This document shows, piece by piece, positions 1 to 8,150 of a stretch of DNA of 64,000 nucleotides (position 1 is the first letter of the stretch; each line of letters starts with the position of its first letter). The notes under the pieces were generated by a model. It made no database searches. It was not told the DNA's origin and saw nothing but the letters and a program-made list of their open reading frames with translations. The position numbers and the translations under genes were made by a program. The stretch is from the NCBI RefSeq assembly GCF_044502415.1, contig NZ_CP172402.1; one strand, 5' to 3'. Source of the stretch: Haloimpatiens lingqiaonensis. GTDB taxonomy: Bacteria > Bacillota > Clostridia > Clostridiales > Clostridiaceae.

Positions 1-693
1 GTACCAGTTCCCATAAATGGATCTAACACAGTATCTCCATAAAAACTGTACAATTTGATTAACCTATATGGAAGTTCTTTCGGAAATGGAGCTGGATGTC
101 CTTCTGACTTTGCTTTTGCTGGTTGCATTTCCCAAAATGAATTAACTGCCCAATCGGCCCATTCCTTCTGTGTTAACTTTGATTTTTCTTTAATTTCTTC
201 ACTTACTTTAGCCCTTTTCCCCTTTTTACAAAATACAATAATCCATTCATATGGGAATGTTGAAAAAATGTTAGTCGGATATGGGTAACTTCCAAAAGAG
301 CTAAATCTTGCAATCTTTCTCTTATCCCATATATAAAGAGCTAATGTGAACATTTCACCTGTTGAATCCATGAACTTTTCAATATCTGAGATTACTGTAT
401 GCGTAACTCTTCTATTAAAAGGGGTTGCTTTCCCAGATTCAAATAAAGGCATAATATTTATACATAACTTTCCATCTGGCCCAAGGACTCTTATGCACTC
501 TTTCCAAACTTCATTAAGGTCATTAATATAATCTTCATATGATTGGTTTAGACCAATCTGGCCTTCATTATCATAATCTTTCAAATCACCGTACGGAGGA
601 ACTTGTAATAATTAATTGTACACTTCCATCCGCAACTTCTTTCATATTTCTACTATCACCTATATATATATCAGCTTTCGGTTTAAAATTCAT
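1..693 (-). pseudogene. DNA (N4-cytosine/N6-adenine) methyltransferase, beta-type motif order, frameshifted and cut by left edge
   Basis: Translating the minus strand from the ATG at 693 gives MNFKPKADIYIGDSRN and an open frame up to the catalytic motif IV. There the sequence reads ACA-AGT-T-CCT-CCG-TAC: one extra T (about position 600) turns TSPPYGD into a frame that stops within a few codons. Skipping that base restores one uninterrupted frame to position 1, passing GHPAPFPKELP and ending in DPFMGTGT (motif I). Order IV then I is the beta class of amino-methyltransferases. The ATG overlaps the stop of the upstream methyltransferase by about 11 bp, so the two are translationally coupled. As written the protein would be a peptide of about 35 residues and inactive. 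A sequencing indel or a phase/decay mutation are the alternatives. The 3' end lies outside the window. Confidence 0.85.
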
Positions 694-1771
694 GTTTAAT
701 TACTTCTCCTTTATATTTATCCCAAACAACAATTTGCTCTTTCCTTTTAGTTCTATTTAAAACATCAAATACTTGACTTGAACTACCACTATAACTTCGT
801 TCTTCAACATATGAAGCCTCTCTTATATTTCTAAAAAAGTCTCCACCATTAATAACTCCACCTTTAACCTTTTTATCGCCAACTACAAATATGATTAACG
901 CATTCTCAGTTGTAACTTTCTCTAGTTCTTCAATAACAGCTCTCATATCAGCTTCATATGTATCAACATATTGAATTAGATTTTTCTTTACCTCAACTCT
1001 ATCTATTCCAAAAATTTCATACACAAGCTTTCCATAATATGCTGTATAGTCTAATCCATCAAAATATGGTGGACTTGTAAAAACAAAGTCGATACTATGT
1101 GGTTCTATCATTTCTGATAATTTTCTACTATCACCCTGAATAATTCTAGCAGCTTCGCATTCAAGAGGATTAAAATACTTAGAGTGTTTCTTTGCCTTTG
1201 ATAACATTTTCTCAAAGAAATTAATATATCGTTTTGGTTCAATATTTTTTCCTACTGTACTTGAAGTCCAAACATATCCATTACAACCTCTTGCAGCTAG
1301 TGCAATAGCACCAAAAAAGACACCTTTAAGGTAATCGTTCATGGATTCATAATAGTTTTTCATGCACATAATTTCTGAAGCTGTTTGCTCATGAAAAGAT
1401 TTTAAAGGTCCTTCTGGCATTTTCTCGTAATTTTTAGAGTCAAAATCTTTCTTAGCCATTTCGATCAAATACTTACATTCTTCGATACTATTTCCTACTT
1501 CTTTATGTATTTTGGCTTTAGACAACTGAACTGCAAGCGGATTGTTATCAACTCCTATAGCCTTCAAGCCATGCCTTTGTCCCTCATACACTATAGTCCC
1601 TGAACCACAAAACGGGTCCAAAATAGTTCCTTTTGATGGTAATTGTCTAATTATATTCTGCGCATCTATAGCAGAAATTTTCCCTCTATATGGATAAATC
1701 CCATGCATTGAATTTGGATTATTAACACTGTCTATCTTTTCAAAATGTATAATTGGATTCCTTGCTTTCAT
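683..1771 (-). CDS. DNA methyltransferase (N4/N6 amino-MTase, motif I before IV)
   Basis: The 362-residue product has the SAM-binding DPFCGSGT at residues 52-59 and the catalytic TSPPYFDGLDY from residue 232, separated by about 170 residues. This order (I then IV) differs from the downstream partner, so this is not a simple duplication. It transfers a methyl group from SAM to an exocyclic amine in DNA; the target sequence cannot be read from the protein. The start at 1771 is preceded by a GGAAGG ribosome site and lies 13 bp after the stop of an AbrB-like gene. Two different adjacent methyltransferases often serve an asymmetric recognition site in type II/IIS restriction-modification systems (known for such systems; inference here). 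No nuclease gene is visible inside the window. Confidence 0.85.
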   Translation of the reverse strand: MKARNPIIHFEKIDSVNNPNSMHGIYPYRGKISAIDAQNIIRQLPSKGTILDPFCGSGTIVYEGQRHGLKAIGVDNNPLAVQLSKAKIHKEVGNSIEECKYLIEMAKKDFDSKNYEKMPEGPLKSFHEQTASEIMCMKNYYESMNDYLKGVFFGAIALAARGCNGYVWTSSTVGKNIEPKRYINFFEKMLSKAKKHSKYFNPLECEAARIIQGDSRKLSEMIEPHSIDFVFTSPPYFDGLDYTAYYGKLVYEIFGIDRVEVKKNLIQYVDTYEADMRAVIEELEKVTTENALIIFVVGDKKVKGGVINGGDFFRNIREASYVEERSYSGSSSQVFDVLNRTKRKEQIVVWDKYKGEVIKHEF

Positions 1772-1784
1772 CTCTATTTCCTTC

Positions 1785-1961
1785 CTAGTTTTTATTAGAA
1801 ATACGTAAAATTATTTCTTTGGTTTTTGTATCAACATAAACATCAAATAACGTTTCCCCCTTCTTAACATCAAGATTAGTAAGTATCTGCTTGGGTAAAC
1901 GTATACGCATATCTTTTTGAAGAACATAAGTATCTAAATAGATGCACTTTTTATTTGGCAT
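1785..1961 (-). CDS. AbrB/SpoVT-like DNA-binding protein, 58 aa
   Basis: A short gene running from the ATG at 1961 to a TAG at 1785, with AAGGAG 6 bases ahead of the ATG. The product contains MRIRLPKQILTNLDVKKGE followed by a beta strand ending EIILRI, matching the swapped-hairpin AbrB/SpoVT fold (RxTLPKEIxxxLxIKxGD). It sits directly upstream of the methyltransferase pair on the same strand, behind its own promoter and operator-like repeats. The likely role is a controller of the methylation operon, analogous to C proteins of restriction systems; that role is inference. An antitoxin-type AbrB function is the alternative, but no toxin gene adjoins it. Confidence 0.75.
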   Translation of the reverse strand: MPNKKCIYLDTYVLQKDMRIRLPKQILTNLDVKKGETLFDVYVDTKTKEIILRISNKN

Positions 1962-1978
1962 TTTTTACTCCTTAAATC

Positions 1979-2024
1979 AGTCTGTATTTAGACTAATTTT
2001 AGCATTTTTTTAGTCTGATGTCAA
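1979..2024 (-). promoter_or_regulatory. Promoter and operator-like repeats of the AbrB-MTase operon
   Basis: On the minus strand TTGACA (2019-2024) and TAAAAT (1996-2001) are separated by exactly 17 bp, a near-consensus sigma-A promoter. AGTCT/AGACT pentamers occur three times: one in the spacer (2012-2016) and an inverted pair AGTCT-N6-AGACT (1979-1994) over the expected transcription start. This layout suits autorepression by the small AbrB-like protein encoded immediately downstream; the binding itself is inferred. Confidence 0.7.
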
Positions 2025-2247
2025 TATCAACGTGATAAATGCATAACATTATTTCGCATCCAGCCTGTCTCCACAACCCCGCAAAAATATCTAACCTGTC
2101 AACTCAACCCTACACACATTTTTTATAGTTGACCTATTTCCTCATAAACAAAAACAAGGATTTCCGAGGTTAAAAGGCACTGCCAGACATCAGGCATAAA
2201 ATCTTCCAACCTTGAAAACCCTTTATTTATCAGTATTTTGAATACTC

Positions 2248-3609
2248 CTATTTCTCAACCCTTGACATCAATACGACCGTCTCAACATGTGGCGTATGCG
2301 CAAACATGTCCTTCACCTTCACCCTCTCAACCACATACCCATTCTCCTCCAATACCCTCAAGTCATTGACCAATGTCTTAGGGTTGCAGGATACGTAGAC
2401 GATCTCTGGGGCATTGAATTTGATTACGTATTCCATGGCTTTTGGGTGCACTCCTGGTCTTGGTGGATCTAGGATTATTATGTCTGGTTTATCCTTTATA
2501 TCCTGGATCACCTTGGCCACATCGCCGGCAATAAACTGGCAGTTGTCTAGACCGTTTAGTTTGGCGTTTTCCTTGGCAGCTTCCACGGCTTCCTCGATAA
2601 GTTCAACGCCTATTACCTTTTGGGCACTAGGGGCTACTATTTGGCCTATAGTGCCGGTGCCGCAGTATAAATCAAAAACAGTTTTATTTTCAGCATTTCC
2701 CAGGAAATCTTTTACAATTGAATATAGTTTTTCTGCACCCTTAGAATTAGTTTGAAAAAATGAAAACGGGCTTATCTTAAACTTAAGGCCTAAAAGTTCC
2801 TCTATTATGTAATCTTCACCATATAGTGTTTCCATGGAGTCCGCTTGAACCACATCGGAAAGAGAGTCATTTATAGTGTGAACTATTCCCTTAAGCTTGC
2901 CTTCGTATGGCAGTGCCTTTAATATTTCCGTTATTTCCCCTAAATTGAAATCTATTTGAGAGGTTGTTACTAAATTTATAAGTATTTCCCCTGTATTTTT
3001 TCCTTTTCTTATAACTAGATTTCTTAAATAGCCTTGGTGACTCATTATTCTGTAGTGAGGAAAATCCTTTCCCCTAAAGTAATTTACCACCGCATCTAGA
3101 GCCATTCTAAAGTCTTCATCTACTATTTGGCAGCTATTTGTGTTGATTATGCCAAAAGCTGAGGCTTTTTTGTGCATTCCTAGGTTTAACTCTCCGCCTT
3201 TTTCTAGGTCTCCAAAAGTAAACTCCATTTTGTTTCTGTATTCCCAAATCTCTGGACTTCCCTCTATACCTAGAAATTCAAAGTTTTCTATTCCTGCATC
3301 CTTAAAAAGCTTTAACACCTGATCCTTTTTAAATTCTAGCTGCTTTTCGTAGGATATGAATTGGTGAGAGCAGCCGCCGCAGTAATTAAAGTGTGGGCAT
3401 TTTGCATCTATTTTGTAGTCCACATCCTCTATTATTTCTTTTAATCTTCCTTCTATTTTGCCGCCTTTTTTCTTAGTTATTTGGGCAAGTATCTTTTGTC
3501 CTGGAAGAGTGCCTTTTACATATACCTTTTCTCCCTCATACTCAGCAACACCCATGCCTGGAAATTCTGTATCCACTATATCGAATATGTATTCTTTTCC
3601 TTTTCTCAT
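2248..3609 (-). CDS. rlmD: 23S rRNA (uracil-5-)-methyltransferase, RlmD/RumA family
   Basis: A 453-residue class I SAM methyltransferase that forms 5-methyluridine in RNA; clostridia carry one or more RlmCD/RumA paralogues, so the exact site (U1939 or U747) is not certain. Residues 1-60 form a TRAM domain. The 4Fe-4S cysteines are C71, C77 and C80 (CPHFNYCGGC) with C160. The SAM site follows (FDLYCGTGTIG), then DPPRPG and the catalytic loop YVSCNPKTL near the C-terminus. AGAGGAG precedes the ATG at 3609. The 3' third (about 2250-2660) is clearly richer in G+C than the 5' two thirds (see findings). Confidence 0.9.
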   Translation of the reverse strand: MRKGKEYIFDIVDTEFPGMGVAEYEGEKVYVKGTLPGQKILAQITKKKGGKIEGRLKEIIEDVDYKIDAKCPHFNYCGGCSHQFISYEKQLEFKKDQVLKLFKDAGIENFEFLGIEGSPEIWEYRNKMEFTFGDLEKGGELNLGMHKKASAFGIINTNSCQIVDEDFRMALDAVVNYFRGKDFPHYRIMSHQGYLRNLVIRKGKNTGEILINLVTTSQIDFNLGEITEILKALPYEGKLKGIVHTINDSLSDVVQADSMETLYGEDYIIEELLGLKFKISPFSFFQTNSKGAEKLYSIVKDFLGNAENKTVFDLYCGTGTIGQIVAPSAQKVIGVELIEEAVEAAKENAKLNGLDNCQFIAGDVAKVIQDIKDKPDIIILDPPRPGVHPKAMEYVIKFNAPEIVYVSCNPKTLVNDLRVLEENGYVVERVKVKDMFAHTPHVETVVLMSRVEK

Positions 3610-3682
3610 AAAAAATCTCCTCTACTTATGTTTTATTTTAATGTATTACAATGATTAACCTGCAAAATCATGAAAGTACCTA

Positions 3683-3931
3683 AATTATGAAATTTCTCTG
3701 AAATGACTTGCATAAAAAGCGAAGGAACTATTTAAATTTAATTTTAGAAATTCTTCTTTTAGACAGATAAAATTATCGTAAGTCTGGCAAGGACGCCAGG
3801 CTAGTGAACCTGAGGCAGGACGCTGAATGTGAGCGTTAGATAATTTTATCTGGCTAAAAGATTAGAATTTCTTAAATTAAATTTATTGTTCTGAGCTTTT
3901 ATGCAAGTCATGGAAGAGAAATTTCATAATT
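3683..3931. repeat. Long imperfect palindrome, ~93-nt arms
   Basis: The left arm (3683-3776) and right arm (3842-3931) are near-complementary along their whole length, both beginning AATTATGAAATTTCTCT when read inward, and including GACTTGCATAAAA and the AT-rich TTTAAATTTAATTT. The central ~65 bases are GC-richer (CTGGCAAGGACGCCAG, GAGCGTTAG) and carry smaller hairpins. It lies between divergent rlmD and the LTA-synthase-like gene and occupies most of this 530-bp gap. No start codon with a usable ribosome site was seen inside. It may be a mobile palindromic element or a structured RNA; function unknown. Confidence 0.75.
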
Positions 3932-4145
3932 CTACCACATCGTCCCCTTTGTAGTTTAATCCTTATATTGTAATTTTTTTCTGTACTTTTTGTTAATTTC
4001 CAATTAATTTTCCTCTATATTTATTGAAAAAATGCCTCAGTGTGATATACTTTTATAGGCATAAAAATATAAATTATCGACTATAATGTTATCAAATAAA
4101 TTTTCTTTTGTCTAATAAAAAATATTGTTGAAAGGATTGAAGACA

Positions 4146-6035
4146 ATGAAAAAACTATTGGGTTATTTAGACCTAGTTCTCTTTTTAGTTTTAGTCACTG
4201 TAAAGCTAGTAGTTTATGGCGATATGGTTAATCCATATTTTACTCTTAAAGGTATCCTATACCCTACTATAGCCTCTTTGTTGGTGCTTGCATCTATATC
4301 CCTTTTATTTAAGCCTAAGGGAAGAAGCAGATACTTATATATATGTAATATAGTAATTACTTGCATTCTTATAGCTGATATAAACTATTTTAGGTATTAT
4401 AAAGATATTATATCTATACCAGTTATTAAAAATGGTCTCTTATTAGGAGCTGTAAACCAAGCGGTAAAAAGTATATTACAGCCTCATGATTTATTATTAC
4501 TTATAGATATACTTCTAATTCCTATAATCAAGAAAATATTAAAGCTTAAGTTTAATAATATATACTCTAACTATATGGAAATAAAAAATGTTTCTATGCC
4601 GTTTAAATTAAGAGCCTTAAGTTTTGCATTAGTTTTAGCTTTATCCGTTTCTTATGACGGATACTTCATACATAAACTAAATGTAGAACAGCCAAGACTT
4701 ATTGAGGGTATGTATAATAAAATTTATATAACCAATGCCCTTGGGAATTTAAACTGTCATGCCTTAGACGTGTATAACTTTGCTAAAAAAAGCCTTTTTG
4801 ATAAAAAATCTTTGGATGATGAAAAGGCTAATGAAATAAAAACTTATTTAACTGAAAATACAAAGACTTCTGGCAGTAAATTTAAGAATATAGGTAAAGA
4901 CAAAAACCTAATAATGATACAAGTTGAAGCCCTTCAAAGCTTTGTAATAAACAAAAAGGTTGAAGGTGAAGAAATTACCCCTAACTTAAATAGATGGTTG
5001 AAGAAAAGCTTGTATTTTGATAACTACTATTATCAAGTAGCTGGCGGAAATACTTCTGATGCGGAGTTTATGTCCAATAACTCACTTTATCCTGCATCTT
5101 CAGGAGCTGCCTACTACATATACAGTGGAGACGAATTTAATTCTCTTCCAAAACTTTTAGATAAAAAAGGTTACTATTCTGCTGCTTTCCACGGATATAA
5201 AGAGGGCTTTTGGAATAGAAATGCTATGTATGTAAAAGAAGGCTTTGATAAATTTTATGGTGAAAAAAGCTTTAATTTAGATGAGCAAATAGGGCTTGGA
5301 CTAAGTGATGAATCCTTCTTTAAACAATCTTTAGAACAGATTAAATCCTTTAAAGAACCATATTATTCATTCTTAGTAACCCTAACTAGCCATTTTCCTT
5401 TTGAAGCTACGGATAAATATGGAGATTTTAATGTTGGAAATTTAGAAGGAACCTTTATGGGAAATTACCTAAAATCCATACATTATACTGATAAACAATT
5501 GGGAATGTTTTTAGACCAATTAGAAAAAGACGGCACAATGGACAATTCCATAATAGTTTTATATGGTGACCACTTTGCAATACCAAGAAATCACTCTGAA
5601 GAACTGTTTTCCTTTGTAGGAGAAACCGGTAATGATGAATTTGCATGGATGAGACATCAAAAGGTTCCACTAATAATGCACTTCCCTAAGGATGCCCATA
5701 AGGGAGTTAATAGTGTAGTTTCTGGTCAAATGGATATATTCCCTACTTTATGTAATATGTTTGACCTTAAAACTCCATATAAGTTTGGACGAGATCTGTT
5801 TAATGTTAAGGATAGGCTAGTAGTATTTAGAACTGGTTCCTTTATGGATAATAAAGTTTTCTACTCCTCTTCCTCTAAAAAATACTATGATTTAAAAACC
5901 GGCGAAGAAGTAGCAGAAACCGATGCTTTAAAAAAGAAAAAGGAAGAAGCTTTAAAGCAATTGGATTACAGTGATACCCTATTAGACCACAACTTAATCA
6001 AAAAATTTACGGAAAATAATGAAATGAGCAAATAA
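4146..6035 (+). CDS. LTA synthase family protein (phosphoglycerol transferase-like sulfatase fold)
   Basis: The 629-residue membrane enzyme has about five N-terminal transmembrane helices (residues 5-175) and an extracellular alkaline-phosphatase-like domain. The catalytic Thr is in GGNTSDAEF (about T303) and metal ligands are in QVEALQ and YGDHF. Family members transfer glycerol-phosphate from phosphatidylglycerol onto lipoteichoic acid or related glycopolymers outside the cell. The ATG at 4146 is chosen over an upstream TTG (4125) because AAAGGA lies 9 bases before it. It has no operon partner; a MITE-like palindrome follows. Whether it makes LTA or another glycerophosphate polymer cannot be told. 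Confidence 0.85.
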   Translation: MKKLLGYLDLVLFLVLVTVKLVVYGDMVNPYFTLKGILYPTIASLLVLASISLLFKPKGRSRYLYICNIVITCILIADINYFRYYKDIISIPVIKNGLLLGAVNQAVKSILQPHDLLLLIDILLIPIIKKILKLKFNNIYSNYMEIKNVSMPFKLRALSFALVLALSVSYDGYFIHKLNVEQPRLIEGMYNKIYITNALGNLNCHALDVYNFAKKSLFDKKSLDDEKANEIKTYLTENTKTSGSKFKNIGKDKNLIMIQVEALQSFVINKKVEGEEITPNLNRWLKKSLYFDNYYYQVAGGNTSDAEFMSNNSLYPASSGAAYYIYSGDEFNSLPKLLDKKGYYSAAFHGYKEGFWNRNAMYVKEGFDKFYGEKSFNLDEQIGLGLSDESFFKQSLEQIKSFKEPYYSFLVTLTSHFPFEATDKYGDFNVGNLEGTFMGNYLKSIHYTDKQLGMFLDQLEKDGTMDNSIIVLYGDHFAIPRNHSEELFSFVGETGNDEFAWMRHQKVPLIMHFPKDAHKGVNSVVSGQMDIFPTLCNMFDLKTPYKFGRDLFNVKDRLVVFRTGSFMDNKVFYSSSSKKYYDLKTGEEVAETDALKKKKEEALKQLDYSDTLLDHNLIKKFTENNEMSK

Positions 6036-6057
6036 AAAATCAATAAATAGGTAAAAA

Positions 6058-6155
6058 GGGACTGTCCCATTAAAAAATTTACATACGATATATTATTATA
6101 AAGATTTAAATCTAGCACAATATATCGTAGTATTTATTTTTAGTGCCACAGCCCC
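6058..6155. repeat. MITE-like palindrome (family 2, copy a)
   Basis: Ends read GGGACTGTCCCATTAAA on the left and TTTAGTGCCACAGCCCC on the right, giving imperfect terminal inverted repeats that continue into an AT-rich inner stem (ACGATATATT / AATATATCGT). Related copies are at 8029-8124 and 31969-32065, and a half copy is at 7180-7208. It lies between two plus-strand genes and could also act as a terminator. Confidence 0.75.
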
Positions 6156-6272
6156 TTTTTTCTTATTAAATATTTTAATTTCACATAAGTGTTAAATGCA
6201 CTATGTTTTAAATGGTTTATGATGTATAATAAAAACGTGAGTATTATACTTTTTATTTGGGGGAGATCTTTT

Positions 6273-7025
6273 ATGTTTAATATTGTGTTTTTATGTGTAG
6301 CGGGATTTTTAGCTGCCTTTGTGGATTCCATTGCAGGCGGAGGAGGACTTATTAGTGTTCCTGCCTTTATGTTAGCAGGCCTTTCACCTACTTATGTACT
6401 TGGAACAAATAAATTTTCTGCCACCACTGCATCACTTACCAGCTCCATTAAATTTATTACTTCTAAAAAAGTAAACTTTAAAATATTAAAATTCCTTATA
6501 CCTTTTACTTTAATAGGTGCTTATTTAGGGGTAAATACGGTACTTTCTATTGATGAAGCAATACTAAATGTTTTAGTTTTAGTCCTTATATTATTTATAG
6601 GTATATATAGCTTATTTTCTAAGTCTTTAGGACTTACTAATAATTTTAAAGGCATAAATAAAAAGAATATGTCTCTTGGAATACTTCTGGCTTTTTCTTT
6701 AGGCTTTTATGATGGATTTTTTGGTCCCGGCACTGGTTCATTTTTAATATTTGGATTTATAAACATATTTGGATATGATTTTGTAAATGCCAGTGGAAAT
6801 GCTAGAATTTTAAATTTTGTGAGCAATATATCTTCCTTAGTTCTATTTGCAATACATGGAAGGATTTTTTATGCCTATGCAATACCTGTGGCAATATTTA
6901 TGATATTGGGTGCTCAGTTTGGAACAAAGGTAGCCTTAAAAAAAGGCTCTAAGCTCATAAAACCTATTTTTATAACCATGTCTTTAGCTGTTGCGGGAAA
7001 AATGGTTTTCAAATTATTTACATAG
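6273..7025 (+). CDS. TauE/SafE (DUF81) family permease
   Basis: A 250-residue integral membrane protein with about eight hydrophobic helices and the family's glycine-rich first helix, FVDSIAGGGGLISVPAF. The family exports or imports small sulfur-containing or organic anions; the substrate here is unknown. The ATG at 6273 is preceded by GGGGGAG at a 7-base distance, so a longer upstream reading (from 6189) is rejected. It is monocistronic, between a MITE-like repeat and the structured family-1 repeat. Confidence 0.85.
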   Translation: MFNIVFLCVAGFLAAFVDSIAGGGGLISVPAFMLAGLSPTYVLGTNKFSATTASLTSSIKFITSKKVNFKILKFLIPFTLIGAYLGVNTVLSIDEAILNVLVLVLILFIGIYSLFSKSLGLTNNFKGINKKNMSLGILLAFSLGFYDGFFGPGTGSFLIFGFINIFGYDFVNASGNARILNFVSNISSLVLFAIHGRIFYAYAIPVAIFMILGAQFGTKVALKKGSKLIKPIFITMSLAVAGKMVFKLFT

Positions 7026-7053
7026 ACTAAAACTTCAAAGTAAATACATTAAA

Positions 7054-7179
7054 ATAAACAGACATCTAACCTTCAGATGGAGTTTTTACTCCAACTGAAG
7101 GTTAGATGTCGTTATCCAGGGACGTAGCTGCCGTTATCTCCCACTTTGTTAGAAGTGGGAGTGTTACGGCAGGTAGTCA
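7054..7179 (+). repeat. Structured ~135-bp repeat, family 1 copy 1 (variant arms, right end missing)
   Basis: Begins ATAAACAG like the other copies, then a hairpin whose arms GACATCTAACCTTCAG and CTGAAGGTTAGATGTC pair perfectly, then the conserved CCAGGGACGTAGCTGCCG and a hairpin closed by CTGCCGT/ACGGCAG. It lacks the terminal CGGATAAA and instead runs directly into a half copy of the family-2 element. Confidence 0.85.
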
Positions 7180-7208
7180 GTAGTATTTATTCTTAATGCC
7201 ACAGCCCC
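7180..7208. repeat. Half copy of MITE-like family 2
   Basis: GTAGTATTTATTC followed by TTAATGCCACAGCCCC is the right arm of the family-2 palindrome, fused without a gap to the truncated family-1 repeat. Confidence 0.7.
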
Positions 7209-7212
7209 ACTT

Positions 7213-7261
7213 TTACTTCTTACTTTTTACCTATTACTTCTTACTTCTTACCTTTTACTTC
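7213..7261. repeat. Seven tandem heptamers (TTACTTC type)
   Basis: Seven consecutive 7-bp units: TTACTTC (four copies, not all adjacent), TTACTTT, TTACCTA and TTACCTT, with no interruption of the 7-bp period. One of many period-7 tracts in the window. Confidence 0.85.
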
Positions 7262-7289
7262 CATAATCTTTTATCACTAAACAAAAATA

Positions 7290-7547
7290 TTATTGTGATT
7301 CGTAAGCCTTTGCAACACTTTTAAAACCAGCATCCTGTAACACTTCTATAACAGTTTTTCTTATGTCCTTATAGCTTACGCTTTCATTAAAATCCTTCCA
7401 TAACTTATTCTTAATATCCCCTGATAAGTTCAGTATGTCTGAAGAGTTCATAGGATTTCCTGCATCATCAGAAGACCTCTCTATGGAAATCATTATCTTG
7501 TTTATATCGAATTCCTGTAATCTCCCATCTCTCTTAACTACCTTCAT
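7290..7547 (-). CDS. Small stand-alone ATP-cone domain protein
   Basis: 85 residues that match almost only an ATP-cone (PF03477): VVKRDGRLQEFDINKI at the N-terminus, then helices ending AKAYESQ. ATP-cones bind ATP/dATP and are usually the regulatory lobe of class I/III ribonucleotide reductase or NrdR; here it stands alone, without the NrdR zinc ribbon or a catalytic domain. GGAGGGA precedes the ATG at 7547. It may sense nucleotide state, but no partner is adjacent. Confidence 0.75.
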   Translation of the reverse strand: MKVVKRDGRLQEFDINKIMISIERSSDDAGNPMNSSDILNLSGDIKNKLWKDFNESVSYKDIRKTVIEVLQDAGFKSVAKAYESQ

Positions 7548-7656
7548 TTTATCCCTCCGTTCATTAGTATATTATTTTAAATTAAAGTCTACCTAAATTT
7601 TATTTATTAAAGGCTATTGCACCACTAAAAACTATATTTTAAGTAAACTCCTTTAA

Positions 7657-7902
7657 CTATAGTACTTTCCTAAGTTCCTCTACTTTATAATCCTTTGTAT
7701 ATTTATTGTTCATTTCATCTATTAATATTAGTGTAACATCATCTCCCTTAATCTTCAAAACCTTGCCCTTTTGTTTAGTACCTATTACATTTACAGATTT
7801 ACCCACCTTTAATTCTTTTACATAAAAACTATTGCAGAAATCACACTTATCCGCATTTTTAAACACCCTTTTACAATCATTACAATAATACAATTTACTC
7901 AA
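7657..7902 (-). CDS. Small zinc-ribbon protein of unknown function
   Basis: The 81-residue product begins LSKLYYCNDCKRVF and has a second CxxC (KCDFC), forming a probable zinc ribbon, followed by a small beta-rich region containing KVGKSVNVIGTKQKGKV that resembles an SH3/KOW-like barrel. The TTG at 7902 is preferred because AGGGGG lies just upstream of it; a further upstream TTG would overlap that ribosome site. I do not recognise a named family. Confidence 0.6.
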   Translation of the reverse strand: MSKLYYCNDCKRVFKNADKCDFCNSFYVKELKVGKSVNVIGTKQKGKVLKIKGDDVTLILIDEMNNKYTKDYKVEELRKVL

Positions 7903-8028
7903 ATTTTTTCCCCCTCTCAAATACTCAATGTTTATTTATATTAATATTTCTATAATATATTGCTATTTCCTTCTCATTCTCAAAAAATTTAGAATATTTA
8001 AACTTTGAAATAAGACTGTTAAACCAAA

Positions 8029-8124
8029 TAACTGTTGCAATAAAAAATAAATAATACGATATATTGTCATGAATTTTTAAATCTAGCACAATATATCGTA
8101 TTATTTATTTTTAGTACCACAGCC
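8029..8124. repeat. MITE-like palindrome (family 2, copy c)
   Basis: Left arm contains AATAATACGATATATTG and the right arm CAATATATCGTATTATT followed by TTTAGTACCACAGCCC. It is the longest exact inner stem of this family in the window. It lies 27 bp downstream of the stop of the minus-strand membrane protein gene and may terminate it. Confidence 0.75.
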
Positions 8125-8150
8125 CTTTAATTCAACAGCCCTACTTTATA

